Assembly (NCBI GenBank): GCA_963757155.1
Contig: CAVWQS010000009.1
Location: 434,001-498,000, forward strand
Reading direction: 5' to 3'
Length of the DNA stretch: 64,000 nt
From: DASXQK01 sp963757155
Lineage (GTDB): Bacteria > Pseudomonadota > Alphaproteobacteria > Dongiales > Dongiaceae
A program made the translations under genes and the position numbers. This document shows, piece after piece, positions 8,118 to 17,150 of the stretch; position 1 is the first letter of the stretch; every line of letters begins with the position of its first letter. The notes beneath the pieces were generated by a model. The model searched no databases. It was not told where the DNA came from and was given only the letters and a program-made list of their open reading frames with translations.

Positions 8118-9907
8118 CCCCCGCTCCCCTTCGGATCGAGCCCATGCTGGAGCTTCGCCTCGATGGGGGCCACCCGGTCCGCATCCGGCTTGAAGGCCAG
8201 CGCCCGCTGCCACTGGAAGCGAGCCTCGTTGTGCCGCCCGAGCTTCCAATAGATATCGCCCAGATGGTCGTTGAGCACGGAATCGCCGGGCTCCAGCGAG
8301 ACGGCCTTCTCCTGGTAGACGACCGCCTTGTCATACTGGCCCAGCCGATAATAGGCCCAGGCGAGGCTGTCGACGATGAAGCCGTCGTCGGGCTTCTGCT
8401 CCACGGCCTTCTGCAGCATCTTGATCGCTTCCTTCAGATGCTCGCCCCGGTCGACCCAGGTATAGCCGAGATAATTCAAGACATAGGGATGGTCCGGCTG
8501 AAGCTGGAGCGCCTTCTTGAAGTCCTTCTCCGCCAGGGTCCATTGCCCACTGCGCTCGAGCGCGATGCCGCGGAAGTAATAGACCGCCCAATCCTCCGGC
8601 CGCGTCGGGCCCATCCGGGCAATCGCGGTGTCATAGGCCTTGACCGCATCGGCGAACTGCTTGGTGGCACGCAGCGTGTCGCCGAGCTCGATCGCGGCCT
8701 CCGACCGGTCCGTCCGAGTCTCGACCAGCTTCTTCAGATAGGCGACCGCCTCGTCGTCGCGGCCGAGCCGATGCAGCTCCTCGCCCACCTTGACCTCGGC
8801 CTGCCAGCCATAGGGCGCATCGGGCGGCACCTGACGATAGGCGGCCAAAGCGTCGGCGGTCCGGTTCTCGGCGTCGAGGATGTCGGCCAGCAGCGCCAGA
8901 TAGATCGGGTCGTCGCCGCGCGCATAGAGCGCCATGCGGGCCAGCAGCAGAGCGGCGTCGTTGGAGGCCTCGGTCTGCAGCAGGACGGAGAGCTGGAAGA
9001 GCGCCTCCCCCATGCCGTCGAGGGAGGTGGCAACGATGGGTGCCGTCTTCGCCCCGCTCTCGGCGGCCTTGCGCAGGGATTGGGTCAGGAGGTTGTTGGG
9101 GTGGCCCTGATCGAAGCTGTCGTAGAGGGCGAGGGCCTCTTTCTTCTTGCCCTGGCGGAGATCGAAATTCGCCACGATCTCCACCATGCGGAAGGCCTGC
9201 TCATTGGCGAGCTGCATGGCCTTAGCATAATGCTCCGCCGCCTCGGTGGTCTTGCCCGCCTTGTCGGAGAGCAGGCCGAGCTGGAGCTGATAGAGCGGCT
9301 CGAAGCCGTTGACGGCGCCCAGCGGCTGCAGCGCCTTCTCCGCCGCATCGAGCCCGGAGAGCTCGAGCTGGGTCCAGGAGCGGAGCATCGGCTTCAGGAA
9401 GCGCTCCAGCCCCTCGCCCTTGATATCGGCGAGATAGGCGTCGGCGGCCGCATAGTCGCCGGCCTTCGCCCGATCGACGGCGAGCCCGACCCGCGCCACC
9501 CCGTCCAGGGAGCCGGCGGCTTGCAGTCGCTTGGCCAGAGTGAGGGCGTCGCTCATCTGGCCCTCGCTCACCATCAGATTGTAGTCGGTGCGCAGGAGCT
9601 GGACATTGTCCGGGTCGGCGGCCAGCGCGAAACCCAGGAGATCGACCGCTGCCCCTAGATCGCCCGAGGCCTGGGCAAAGCGGCTGGCCAGATAATGGCC
9701 GAGCGGCGAGGGCAGCATGTCGGGCAGGGCTTCCGTCGTCGGCGGGGTATCTGCCGTGGCGGCAAGGGCAGTCAGCATCATTCCGCCGAAAGCGGCCGGG
9801 CCGGCAAGATGCCGGAGGGAGAGTCCAAAGGGAAAGGGCAAGACGGCAAGCTCCCGCTGTCGATCAAGGAAGCCGAGAACATAGTCCAAGCCACCGCCCG
9901 GCGCCAC
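8114..9907 (-). CDS. Tetratricopeptide-repeat protein, probably exported
   Basis: A long protein (up to 597 residues) made almost wholly of TPR units. Typical repeats are visible near the C-terminus (DHPYVLNYLGYTWVDRGEHL, GFIVDSLAWAYYRLGQYDKA, SVLNDHLGDIYWKLGRHNEA). An alanine-rich hydrophobic stretch near residues 29-50 could be a signal peptide if translation starts close to it, so the start at 9907 is uncertain. TPR arrays are protein-protein scaffolds; similar tandem-TPR proteins beside ispE are common in alphaproteobacteria, often annotated as outer-membrane assembly or hypothetical. No enzyme motif is seen. Translation of ispE is likely coupled to it. Confidence 0.85.
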   Translation of the reverse strand: MAPGGGLDYVLGFLDRQRELAVLPFPFGLSLRHLAGPAAFGGMMLTALAATADTPPTTEALPDMLPSPLGHYLASRFAQASGDLGAAVDLLGFALAADPDNVQLLRTDYNLMVSEGQMSDALTLAKRLQAAGSLDGVARVGLAVDRAKAGDYAAADAYLADIKGEGLERFLKPMLRSWTQLELSGLDAAEKALQPLGAVNGFEPLYQLQLGLLSDKAGKTTEAAEHYAKAMQLANEQAFRMVEIVANFDLRQGKKKEALALYDSFDQGHPNNLLTQSLRKAAESGAKTAPIVATSLDGMGEALFQLSVLLQTEASNDAALLLARMALYARGDDPIYLALLADILDAENRTADALAAYRQVPPDAPYGWQAEVKVGEELHRLGRDDEAVAYLKKLVETRTDRSEAAIELGDTLRATKQFADAVKAYDTAIARMGPTRPEDWAVYYFRGIALERSGQWTLAEKDFKKALQLQPDHPYVLNYLGYTWVDRGEHLKEAIKMLQKAVEQKPDDGFIVDSLAWAYYRLGQYDKAVVYQEKAVSLEPGDSVLNDHLGDIYWKLGRHNEARFQWQRALAFKPDADRVAPIEAKLQHGLDPKGSGG

Positions 9908-9952
9908 CCGGGCGGCAAGCGCCGCCGGGAGCCCCCAAGGGGCTTCCGAGCG

Positions 9953-11596
9953 CTACATGTTCGGGTAGTTCGGCCCCCCGGCACCCTCGGGCACGACCCA
10001 GTTGATGTTCTGGGTCGGATCCTTGATGTCGCAGGTTTTGCAGTGGACGCAGTTCTGGGCGTTGATCTGGAGCCGCGGATTGAGTCCATCGGCATCGCGC
10101 ACGATCTCATAGACCCCGGCCGGGCAATAGCGCTGCTCCGGCGCCTCATAGAGCGCCAGATTGATCTCGATCGGAACGCTCGGGTCCTTCAGCACGAGAT
10201 GCGGCGGCTGATTCTCCTCATGGTTGGTGCTGGAGAGGAAGACCGAGGACAGCCGGTCGAAGGAGACCACCCCATCGGGCTTGGGATAGTCGATGGTCAT
10301 GGCCTCGCTGGCCTTCATCAAATGCGTGTGATCGGGCGTGTGGTGGAAGGTCCAGGGCGCATGGCCGCGCAGGACATAGGTGTCGATGGCCGATCCCAGC
10401 AGCCCGCCCCACATGCCGAGATGGAAGGAGGGCCGGATATTGCGGACCTTCTTCAGCTCCGCCCAAACCCAGCTCTTCCTGACCTTGTCGCTATAGCCGG
10501 CCAGATCCACCGGCGCGCCATCGCCCTGGGCGGCGACAAGTCCCTCGAAGGCCGCCTCGGCAGCCAGCATCCCCGTCTTCATCGCGGTATGGCTGCCCTT
10601 GATCTTAGGCACGTTGAGGAAGCCCGCGGCGCAGCCGATGAGCGCGCCGCCGGGGAAGGTCAGCTTGGGGATGGCCTGGAAGCCGCCTTCATTGATCGCA
10701 CGCGCTCCATAGGCGATGCGCCGTCCGCCCTCGAAAATCGGCCGGATGGAAGGATGGGTCTTGAAGCGCTGGAACTCCTCGAATGGATTGAGCCAGGGAT
10801 TGGCATAGTCGAGGCCGATAACGAAGCCGACGGCCACCTGGTTGTTCTCGATATGATAGAGGAAGGAGCCGCCGTAGACGTCGCTGGTCAGCGGCCAGCC
10901 CACGGTATGGACGATCTTGCCCGGCACATGCTTGGCCGGATCGATCTCCCAGAGCTCCTTGATCCCGATGCCATAGGTCTGGGGATCGATGCCCTCCCTC
11001 AGATTGAAGCGATGGACCAGGGTCTTGGTCAGCGAGCCGCGGCAACCCTCGGCGAACAAGGTCAGCCGGCCATGGAGCTCGACGCCGGGTGTGAAATTCC
11101 CCGTGGGCTGGCCGTCCTTGCCGATTCCCATATTGCCGGTCGCAACACCCTTCACCCTTCCGGCCTCGTCATAGAGCACCTCGGCGGCGGCAAAGCCCGG
11201 ATAGATCTCCACCCCCAGCCCCTCGGCCTGCTGCGCCAGCCAGCGGCAGAGATTGCCCAGGCTGATGATGTAATTGCCCTTGTTGTGCATCTGGGGCGGG
11301 GTCGGCAGGCGCAGCGCATGCTTCTTGGTCAGCAGCAGGAAATTGTCGTCCACCGCCGGCGTATTGAGGGGCGCGCCCTTCTCCTGCCAGTCCGGGATCA
11401 GCTCATTGAGAGCGATGGGCTCGAAGACCGCGCCGGAGAGGATATGGGCGCCGATCTCGGCCCCCTTCTCGATGACGCAGACCGAGGTCTCGCGCCCCGC
11501 GGCGGCGGCGAGCTGCTTCAGGCGGATCGCCGCCGACAGGCCGGAAGGCCCGCCGCCGACGATCACCACGTCATAGCTCATCGATTCCCGTTCCAT
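9953..11596 (-). CDS. Electron-transfer flavoprotein:ubiquinone oxidoreductase
   Basis: A 547-residue membrane-associated flavoprotein passing electrons from ETF (fatty-acid and amino-acid dehydrogenation) to ubiquinone. The FAD-binding YDVVIVGGGPSGLSAAIRL lies at residues 8-26. The C-terminal 4Fe-4S ferredoxin-like domain shows RYCPAG upstream and CVHCKTCDIKDPTQNINW. Length matches the family. The ATG at 11596 (MERESMSYD) was preferred to 11647 because the FAD strand begins right after it. It is divergent from the uracil-DNA glycosylase gene, with about 150 nt between the starts. No ETF alpha/beta genes are in the window. Confidence 0.95.
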   Translation of the reverse strand: MERESMSYDVVIVGGGPSGLSAAIRLKQLAAAAGRETSVCVIEKGAEIGAHILSGAVFEPIALNELIPDWQEKGAPLNTPAVDDNFLLLTKKHALRLPTPPQMHNKGNYIISLGNLCRWLAQQAEGLGVEIYPGFAAAEVLYDEAGRVKGVATGNMGIGKDGQPTGNFTPGVELHGRLTLFAEGCRGSLTKTLVHRFNLREGIDPQTYGIGIKELWEIDPAKHVPGKIVHTVGWPLTSDVYGGSFLYHIENNQVAVGFVIGLDYANPWLNPFEEFQRFKTHPSIRPIFEGGRRIAYGARAINEGGFQAIPKLTFPGGALIGCAAGFLNVPKIKGSHTAMKTGMLAAEAAFEGLVAAQGDGAPVDLAGYSDKVRKSWVWAELKKVRNIRPSFHLGMWGGLLGSAIDTYVLRGHAPWTFHHTPDHTHLMKASEAMTIDYPKPDGVVSFDRLSSVFLSSTNHEENQPPHLVLKDPSVPIEINLALYEAPEQRYCPAGVYEIVRDADGLNPRLQINAQNCVHCKTCDIKDPTQNINWVVPEGAGGPNYPNM

Positions 11597-11749
11597 GGCG
11601 CCCTTCCCGTCTTTGACCCCCGAGGCCGGCAGCGGCGATTCCTGCAACCGGCGGGATGATCTATCGCAGCGTCCTTGGCTTTCACAAGCCCGTTCAGCGG
11701 CGACGGCAGATATCGCGGCGGCGGCGTCTTGGCGCTACATTCCCTGGCC

Positions 11750-12682
11750 ATGGCCGCTTCCGACTCCAATCTCCCCGCCGACCCCCGCGAGCTGGCTGCG
11801 CTGCTCGCCTGGCAGGTGGCCGCCGGCGCCGATGAGGCGATCCTCGACGACCCCGTCGATCGCTTTCAGGCAGCCCCACCCCCGCCGCCTCGCCCGATGC
11901 TATCGGAGGCGCCGCCGCTGCCCGCCCCTGCCGCTAGCTTCGCCGCCCCCCGGCCGGCGCCGCCGGCAGCTGCGAAACCCGGCAGCTCTGCCGCCCGCAC
12001 GCCCGCCGCGCCCAGGGGCACGGTCGTCACGCCGGCCGTCGCAAACCCCGGTGCCCTGGGGCCGGGCGTCGTCGGGGCGCGGGAGCTGGCGGGCGCCGCC
12101 CAAAGCCTGGAGGAGCTGGTGGAGGCGCTGGCCGCCTTCGACGGCTGCGCTCTCAAGAAGACGGCGACCAATCTCGTCTTCGCCGACGGCAACCCCGCCG
12201 CCCGTGTCATGTTCGTGGGCGAGGCACCCGGGGCCGATGAGGACCGGGCCGGCAAGCCTTTCGTCGGCGTCAGCGGGCAGCTGCTCGACCGGATGGTCGC
12301 CTGGATCGGCCTCGACCGGACCAGCTTCTACATCACCAACATCCTGTTCTGGCGGCCGCCCGGCAACCGCACGCCGACCTCGGACGAGGTCGCCGCCTGC
12401 ATCCCCTTCGTCATCCGCCATATCGAGCTGGTGGCGCCGGCCGTGCTAGTGCCGGTCGGGGGACCTGCGACCGAGGCCCTGCTCCATCGCCGCGATGGCA
12501 TCACCAAGCTCCATGGCCGCTGGTTCGACTATCAGAGCCCCGGTTTGGCGCAGCCGATTCCCACATTTCCGATCTTCCATCCCGCCTTCCTGCTGCGCTC
12601 CCCCGCACAGAAGCGAGCGGCCTGGCGAGACTTGTTAACATTGCGTCAAAAACTGGGTTCCCTGGGGATTATCAATAAGTAG
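11750..12682 (+). CDS. Family 4-type uracil-DNA glycosylase with Pro/Ala-rich N-terminus
   Basis: A 310-residue protein whose core (about 128-300) is a family 4 UDG, which removes uracil from DNA in base-excision repair. Motif A is VGEAPGADEDRAGKPFVG and motif B is FHPAFLLRSP. The substrate-pocket segment NILFWRPPGNRTPT is conserved. Residues 1-125 are a low-complexity Pro/Ala-rich extension plus a short helix. Of the four Fe-S cysteines expected in this family only Cys133 and Cys217 are present; the other two positions are Lys136 and Trp201. A cluster is therefore unlikely, or the protein belongs to a divergent subgroup. The ATG at 11750 was chosen over 11675 because it fits the DPRELAALL opening. 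Confidence 0.88.
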   Translation: MAASDSNLPADPRELAALLAWQVAAGADEAILDDPVDRFQAAPPPPPRPMLSEAPPLPAPAASFAAPRPAPPAAAKPGSSAARTPAAPRGTVVTPAVANPGALGPGVVGARELAGAAQSLEELVEALAAFDGCALKKTATNLVFADGNPAARVMFVGEAPGADEDRAGKPFVGVSGQLLDRMVAWIGLDRTSFYITNILFWRPPGNRTPTSDEVAACIPFVIRHIELVAPAVLVPVGGPATEALLHRRDGITKLHGRWFDYQSPGLAQPIPTFPIFHPAFLLRSPAQKRAAWRDLLTLRQKLGSLGIINK

Positions 12683-12775
12683 TATGTCAAGCATATTCCG
12701 CCTCAATATGTAGTAGGGCTTGTCATACAAATAGGGTTGACCGCCTCCGGGCTTTCCCCGTAAGTAGGCCCGATC

Positions 12776-14428
12776 ATGATTGGAAAATTGATGAAAGGCC
12801 TCCGGCCGGGCTGGGGGCGGACAGGGAATTTGGCTCCACTTCTGGTCGCGGCAGGCATCAGCCTCGCCCCTGTGATCGCTGGCGCCCAAAGCCAAACTTC
12901 CGTCCCCACACTTCGCCCCAATGAGCTCGGCGGTGCCCGCGGCGCGGAGACGGCCTCCCTCTCGCCGTTGCCCGACGGCGGGGCCAGCAGCATTACCCTC
13001 CCCCAGCCCCTCGGCCTCGCCGATGCCGACCGCTACCGCCAGATCTTCGACCTGCAGCGGGCTGGCCAATTCCGCGACGCCGAGGCCATCCTCGGCTGGG
13101 TCAACGACCACCGCCTCCTGGGTCATGTCATGGCCCAGCGCTATCTCTCCTCCAGCTACCACACGACCTATCCCGAGCTCGCCGGCTGGCTCCAGCTCTA
13201 TGCCGACCATCCGGAGGCTCCGCGCGTCTATGCGCTGGCTCTGAAGCGCCGGCCGGCCGGGAGTGCCGCACCCCAGCGCCCCCAGGTCGATCTCTTTCAG
13301 TCCGGGACCACGGACGACAGCTCCATCGCCGGGGATTCGCGCTGGCGCACCGGCTTGGCCCGCTGGCGCAAGCATGATCTGGATGGGGCGGCGACCGCCT
13401 TCGAGAGTCTCGCCCAGTCGGCGCAGGACAGCGCCTGGGACAAGGCCACCGCCGCCTATTGGGCGGCCCGGGCCCATCTGAAGAACCGCGAGCCGGAAAA
13501 GGTCAGCACCTGGCTGAAGGTGGCGGCGCAATATCCCCGCACCTTCTACGGCCAGCTCGCCCGCGCCGCGCTGGGCCTGGATTCCAGCTTCGACTGGTCG
13601 ATGAAGCCGCTGACCCCGGCGGGCGTCAGGGCCGTCGCCGCCAATGGCGGCGGGCAGCGCGTGCTGGCTCTGCTGCAGATCGGTGAGATGGATCTGGCCG
13701 AGGACGAGATGCGCACCCAGCTGCAGGGCGCCAATCCCGATCTCGCCGCCGGCCTGCTGGGCATCGCGCAATCCTTCCAGCTGCCCTCCATCTCCCTGGG
13801 GCTGGGCGTCATGGCCGAGCAGCGCGACAATGTCCAGGCCGACACCGACCTCTACCCGCTGGTCCATTGGACCCCCAAGGGCGGCTTCACCATGGACCGG
13901 GCCCTCCTCTTTGCCCTGGCGCGCCAGGAGTCCGGCTTCAACGTCAGGGCCCGCAGCAGTGCCGGCGCCGCCGGGCTGATGCAGATCATGCCGAGCACGG
14001 CCCGCGCCTTGGGTGGGCGCCCGTCGGATCTCCACGAGCCGGCCGCCAATCTCGCTTTGGGCCAGAAATATCTGCGCCGCCTGATGGCCGATCCCGCCAT
14101 CAATGGCGATCTGATCCTGACGATGGTCGCCTATAACGCCGGACCCGGCAGCCTGCTCAAATGGCGCAACAGCTATTCCTATGCCGATCCGCTGCTCTTC
14201 CTCGAGAGCCTGCCGAACCGGGAGACCCGGAATTTCGTCGAGCGGGTGATGGCCAATTATTGGATCTACCAGAATCGTCTGGGCCAGGACACGCCCAGCC
14301 TCGACCGGGTTGCCGCCGGGGGCTGGCCGGTCTATCAAGCCCAGGACGGCTTTGCCGCCGCCGGGGGCGACACGACCACGGGGGGCGGCCTGTTTAACGA
14401 CGGGGTGCTCGGTGGCGGGCAGAATTGA
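12776..14428 (+). CDS. Soluble lytic murein transglycosylase, Slt-type
   Basis: A 550-residue periplasmic enzyme cleaving peptidoglycan glycan strands to 1,6-anhydromuropeptides. Residues 1-38 form a signal peptide ending in VIAGAQS. Residues about 85-340 are an alpha-helical superhelix (Slt U/L domain). Residues 370-500 form the catalytic SLT domain, with ALARQESGFNVRARSSAGAAGLMQIMPSTA (Glu385 catalytic) split over the glycine-rich loop, then NLALGQKYL and VAYNAGPG. Its 3' end overlaps the moaB start by 17 nt. A 93-nt AT-rich gap separates it from the glycosylase gene and probably holds its promoter. Confidence 0.95.
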   Translation: MIGKLMKGLRPGWGRTGNLAPLLVAAGISLAPVIAGAQSQTSVPTLRPNELGGARGAETASLSPLPDGGASSITLPQPLGLADADRYRQIFDLQRAGQFRDAEAILGWVNDHRLLGHVMAQRYLSSSYHTTYPELAGWLQLYADHPEAPRVYALALKRRPAGSAAPQRPQVDLFQSGTTDDSSIAGDSRWRTGLARWRKHDLDGAATAFESLAQSAQDSAWDKATAAYWAARAHLKNREPEKVSTWLKVAAQYPRTFYGQLARAALGLDSSFDWSMKPLTPAGVRAVAANGGGQRVLALLQIGEMDLAEDEMRTQLQGANPDLAAGLLGIAQSFQLPSISLGLGVMAEQRDNVQADTDLYPLVHWTPKGGFTMDRALLFALARQESGFNVRARSSAGAAGLMQIMPSTARALGGRPSDLHEPAANLALGQKYLRRLMADPAINGDLILTMVAYNAGPGSLLKWRNSYSYADPLLFLESLPNRETRNFVERVMANYWIYQNRLGQDTPSLDRVAAGGWPVYQAQDGFAAAGGDTTTGGGLFNDGVLGGGQN

Positions 14429-14954
14429 CGAGAGCCGACGCTTTCAGCCAGTCCATATCGCGGTCCTGACCGTCTCGGACACGCGCGGCGAGGCCGAGGA
14501 CACCTCCGGCCGCACGCTCATCGAGCTGATCACCCGGGACGGTCACAAGCTGGTCGAGCGCGCCATCGTTAGGGACGATCGCGCCGCCATCACCGAGAAG
14601 GTCCGGGCCTGGATCGCCGATCCGCGGATCGAGGCGGTGATCTCCACCGGCGGCACCGGAGTCACCGGCCGCGACATCACCCCGGAGGCCTTCGAGGCGC
14701 TGTTCGAGAAGAAGATCGACGGATTCGGCGAGCTGTTCCGCTGGCTCAGCTTCCAGAAGATCGGCACCTCCACCATGCAGAGCCGCGCCGTGGGCGGTGT
14801 GGCCGGCGGCACCTATCTCTTCGCCCTCCCCGGCTCCCCCGGCGCCTGCCGCGACGGCTGGGAGGACATCCTTCGCTGGCAGCTCGACATCCGCTACCGC
14901 CCCTGCAACCTCGCCGAGCTGATGCCGCGCCTGCAGGAGCATCTGAAGGCTTAG
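14412..14954 (+). CDS. moaB: MoaB/Mog-type molybdopterin biosynthesis protein
   Basis: A 180-residue protein of the MoaB/MogA family, which handles molybdopterin adenylylation in molybdenum cofactor synthesis. HIAVLTVSDTRGEAEDTSG, STGGTGVTGRDITPEA and FRWLSFQKIGTSTMQSRAV align closely with E. coli MoaB. The GTG at 14412, inside the end of the transglycosylase gene, gives the right length; longer starts do not fit. Whether it is active in adenylylation, like MogA, or inactive, like E. coli MoaB, cannot be told from sequence alone. Confidence 0.92.
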   Translation: MAGRIDESRRFQPVHIAVLTVSDTRGEAEDTSGRTLIELITRDGHKLVERAIVRDDRAAITEKVRAWIADPRIEAVISTGGTGVTGRDITPEAFEALFEKKIDGFGELFRWLSFQKIGTSTMQSRAVGGVAGGTYLFALPGSPGACRDGWEDILRWQLDIRYRPCNLAELMPRLQEHLKA

Positions 14955-14994
14955 CCTAGCACCGACCAAGGCTGAAGCCGCTTCCCCGAACGCG

Positions 14995-15017
14995 CGCCTT
15001 AACACGACCTTAAGGCG
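14995..15017. terminator. Perfect 8-bp inverted repeat downstream of moaB
   Basis: CGCCTTAA (14995-15002) and TTAAGGCG (15010-15017) are exact inverted copies with a 7-nt loop. The position 40 nt after moaB and 108 nt before the lipoprotein gene fits either a terminator stem or an operator. No run of T follows, so an intrinsic terminator would be weak. Confidence 0.4.
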
Positions 15018-15124
15018 AGCAAGCTATTGGAAATACAGGCATCGCTTTCGGGCGATGCAAGCCGGCACGCTCGCGACTCCCGATCTGCGAGCGAAGCGCC
15101 GCGCAATAGCAGGGGGGAAATGCG

Positions 15125-15661
15125 TTGAGCGCTCCAAATCGAAACCCGCAGCCTGGCGCGCGAACGCGCTGCGGCACCGCAATTGCCCTGGTTTCCGCGG
15201 CGATCCTGCTGCTGGTGGGTTGCTCCGTCCAGCTGGCGCCAAGCTACGACACGACGATCGTCGACGGTCTGACCAGCGCCAACGAGCAGGCCATGACCTT
15301 GTTCGCCTCGGTCTCATCGGGCACCGAAGGCTCTCCCTTCAGCGACCGGGAGACGACCTATAACGAATTGATTGGGAAGTTTGGCGCCCTGCGCCTGCAA
15401 GCGCTTGCACGACCGACCCCGCAGCCGCTCATCCTCGACTATCTCGGACTTGCCCCGAGTGCTGCGACGGCGTCCGAGCCGGAGAATCGCCTGAAGGCGC
15501 CCACGGCCGACATCCTGGCTACGATCATCGATAAGCTCACGCGAATGCGGGACAAGGACAAGACCGGCTCGCTGACCAAGGAGTTCGTGGAGCTGTTCGA
15601 GAACAGCTACGAGCTGTCCATCACTCAGGCCATCGCCTACGAGAAGGCTCTGCAGCGATAA
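15125..15661 (+). CDS. Hypothetical lipoprotein
   Basis: A 178-residue product from a TTG start with a strong AGGGGGG site 8 nt before it; the ATG at 15120 hits a stop after two codons. Residues 18-35 are a hydrophobic signal followed by the lipobox LLLVGC, so Cys34 would be lipidated. The mature part is mostly helical and charged, with no enzyme motif I recognise. It forms a two-gene unit with the small protein at 15675 (13 nt apart). No family name can be assigned. Confidence 0.75.
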   Translation: MSAPNRNPQPGARTRCGTAIALVSAAILLLVGCSVQLAPSYDTTIVDGLTSANEQAMTLFASVSSGTEGSPFSDRETTYNELIGKFGALRLQALARPTPQPLILDYLGLAPSAATASEPENRLKAPTADILATIIDKLTRMRDKDKTGSLTKEFVELFENSYELSITQAIAYEKALQR

Positions 15662-15674
15662 GGGAGGCCGAAAC

Positions 15675-16019
15675 ATGGCGACCGCCATCGATGTGAACGC
15701 CTTGATAAGCGAAATCGTAAAAGCCGCAACGGATCGGCTGGGCCGGGACATAACCTCTCTCGAAGGCTTCGCCGAGCAGCAGCTGCGTGGCCTGGCGCGC
15801 CAGGCTCAATTGATCGCGGGTGCCTTGGCGAGCGGCCATCTGAGCGATGACGATCGCGACTTTTTCTTGGCCGATCTCAAGAGCACCGCCCGAGACTTCG
15901 CAAATACCTTGGCGGGGCTCCTGGTGCTGGAGATAGAGATCGTCTGGAACGCCGCGGTCGACGCGCTCTGGAAGGCGATCAGTGCGGCGGCGGGCATAGC
16001 GCTTCCCCGGCCATTTTAG
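15675..16019 (+). CDS. Hypothetical helical protein paired with lipoprotein
   Basis: 114 residues with a good AGGGAGG ribosome site. It is strongly helical and amphipathic: two helices around an acidic turn (SDDDRDFF, about residues 56-63), then a more hydrophobic helix (about 80-108) that could lie on or in a membrane. No known domain recognised. Tight linkage to the lipoprotein gene suggests a joint envelope role, but this is an inference only. Confidence 0.65.
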   Translation: MATAIDVNALISEIVKAATDRLGRDITSLEGFAEQQLRGLARQAQLIAGALASGHLSDDDRDFFLADLKSTARDFANTLAGLLVLEIEIVWNAAVDALWKAISAAAGIALPRPF

Positions 16020-16063
16020 CGGCTGGTGGGGCGTGGCCCCCATGCGGGCCCAGAAGCGGGGCT

Positions 16064-17036
16064 TCAGACCGTATCGATCGTCTCGCGAATCATCCGGCGC
16101 GCATCCTCGATCAAGGCCGGGCTGGCGACGGGCCGGCTGAGGAAATCCGCCCAGGCATAGAGATCGGCGAGGCGGGCGATGGCTTGCCAATCCGGCGGCA
16201 GCCAGCCCCCGGCCCCGAGATAGGCGGCGGCGAGAGCGGCGGTGAATTCGTAGCGTTGTCCCAGGGGTGGACGCAGCAGATTGCCGAAGTCGACAGCCGG
16301 CGTGCCGCTGAAGGCGAATTCCCAATCCAATACCGCGGCGACTTCCCAGGCCGCACCGACCCGGCGGACGAGGATGTTGGATCCGTTGAAATCGGCATGG
16401 GTGAGACAAGGCCGGCCGAGCCAGGCCTCGAGCCGGCTGCCCTGGCGCTCGACATAGGTCAGCAGCGCCGCCGTGAGCTGCGACCCCAGGCGCTCGCCGC
16501 CCACACCCTCCACCAGGCATCGGCGCAGAAAACCCCGCAGCCCCTCCAGGCCGAGATCGATCGGTTCGGCGACCGCGAGGCGGGCATCGAGGAATCCGGC
16601 CCGCTCGAAGGCGATCGCGTGAATCGACGCCAGGAGCCGGCCGAGGGAACGGCCCAGCGAGACCAGGTCCTCATCCGCTCAGCCCGGGCGCCACCGTCTC
16701 CAGTCGTGACCCCGCGATCCATTCGAGAACCGCATAGGGCCGGCCATTCCTGTCGCCGATATGGAAAAAACGCGGCACCGGCACGGCCTGTTGCAGGACA
16801 AGGGCGCTGAGGGCGGCCTCGCGCTGCGCCGCCGCGCGATCGCGCTGATAGAGGCGCAGCAGGACCCGAAGGGGCGCGTCTGCAAGCTCGACCTCGATAT
16901 TGGTATTCGACAGGCCGCCGACGGCCGGCCGAAACGCGGTGACCGACGCCGAGGGGATGGCATCTCGGACGAGCCGGCTGACCTCTGCGGCGGCGAGGGT
17001 CAGCTCTCCGTCGCCGCGCTGCCAGCCCTCACGCAT
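16064..17036 (-). pseudogene. APH/choline-kinase-type phosphotransferase, frameshifted
   Basis: Read from the ATG at 17036, the N-lobe is in one frame (AFRPAVGGLSNTNIEVEL, then AVLEWIAGSRLE) and ends at a stop near 16671. The C-lobe continues in another frame with SLGRSLGRLLASIHAI, the catalytic THADFNGSNILV (Brenner motif) and the Mg-binding LDWEFAFSG, ending at 16064. The break falls near 16680-16690 and needs a one-base change. All catalytic motifs are intact, so a consensus error is as likely as recent inactivation. The substrate (aminoglycoside, choline, fructosamine or other) cannot be told. It is convergent with the gene pair at 15125-16019. Confidence 0.8.
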
Positions 17037-17150
17037 TCGATCGTCGCTTCCCGCGTCGCGGGGAGGGCAAAATTCTCCACCCGCCGCGCCTCGCGGGATC
17101 GTAATCTGTCGCCTCCTTCGTCCCATCACCCCTCTCACGGAAATCCATTC

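Noticed and set aside
8144..11659. Two long plus-strand frames (8144-9658 and 9695-11659)
   Set aside because: They lie opposite the TPR and ETF-QO genes, which have clear motifs and normal composition; these are antisense shadows.
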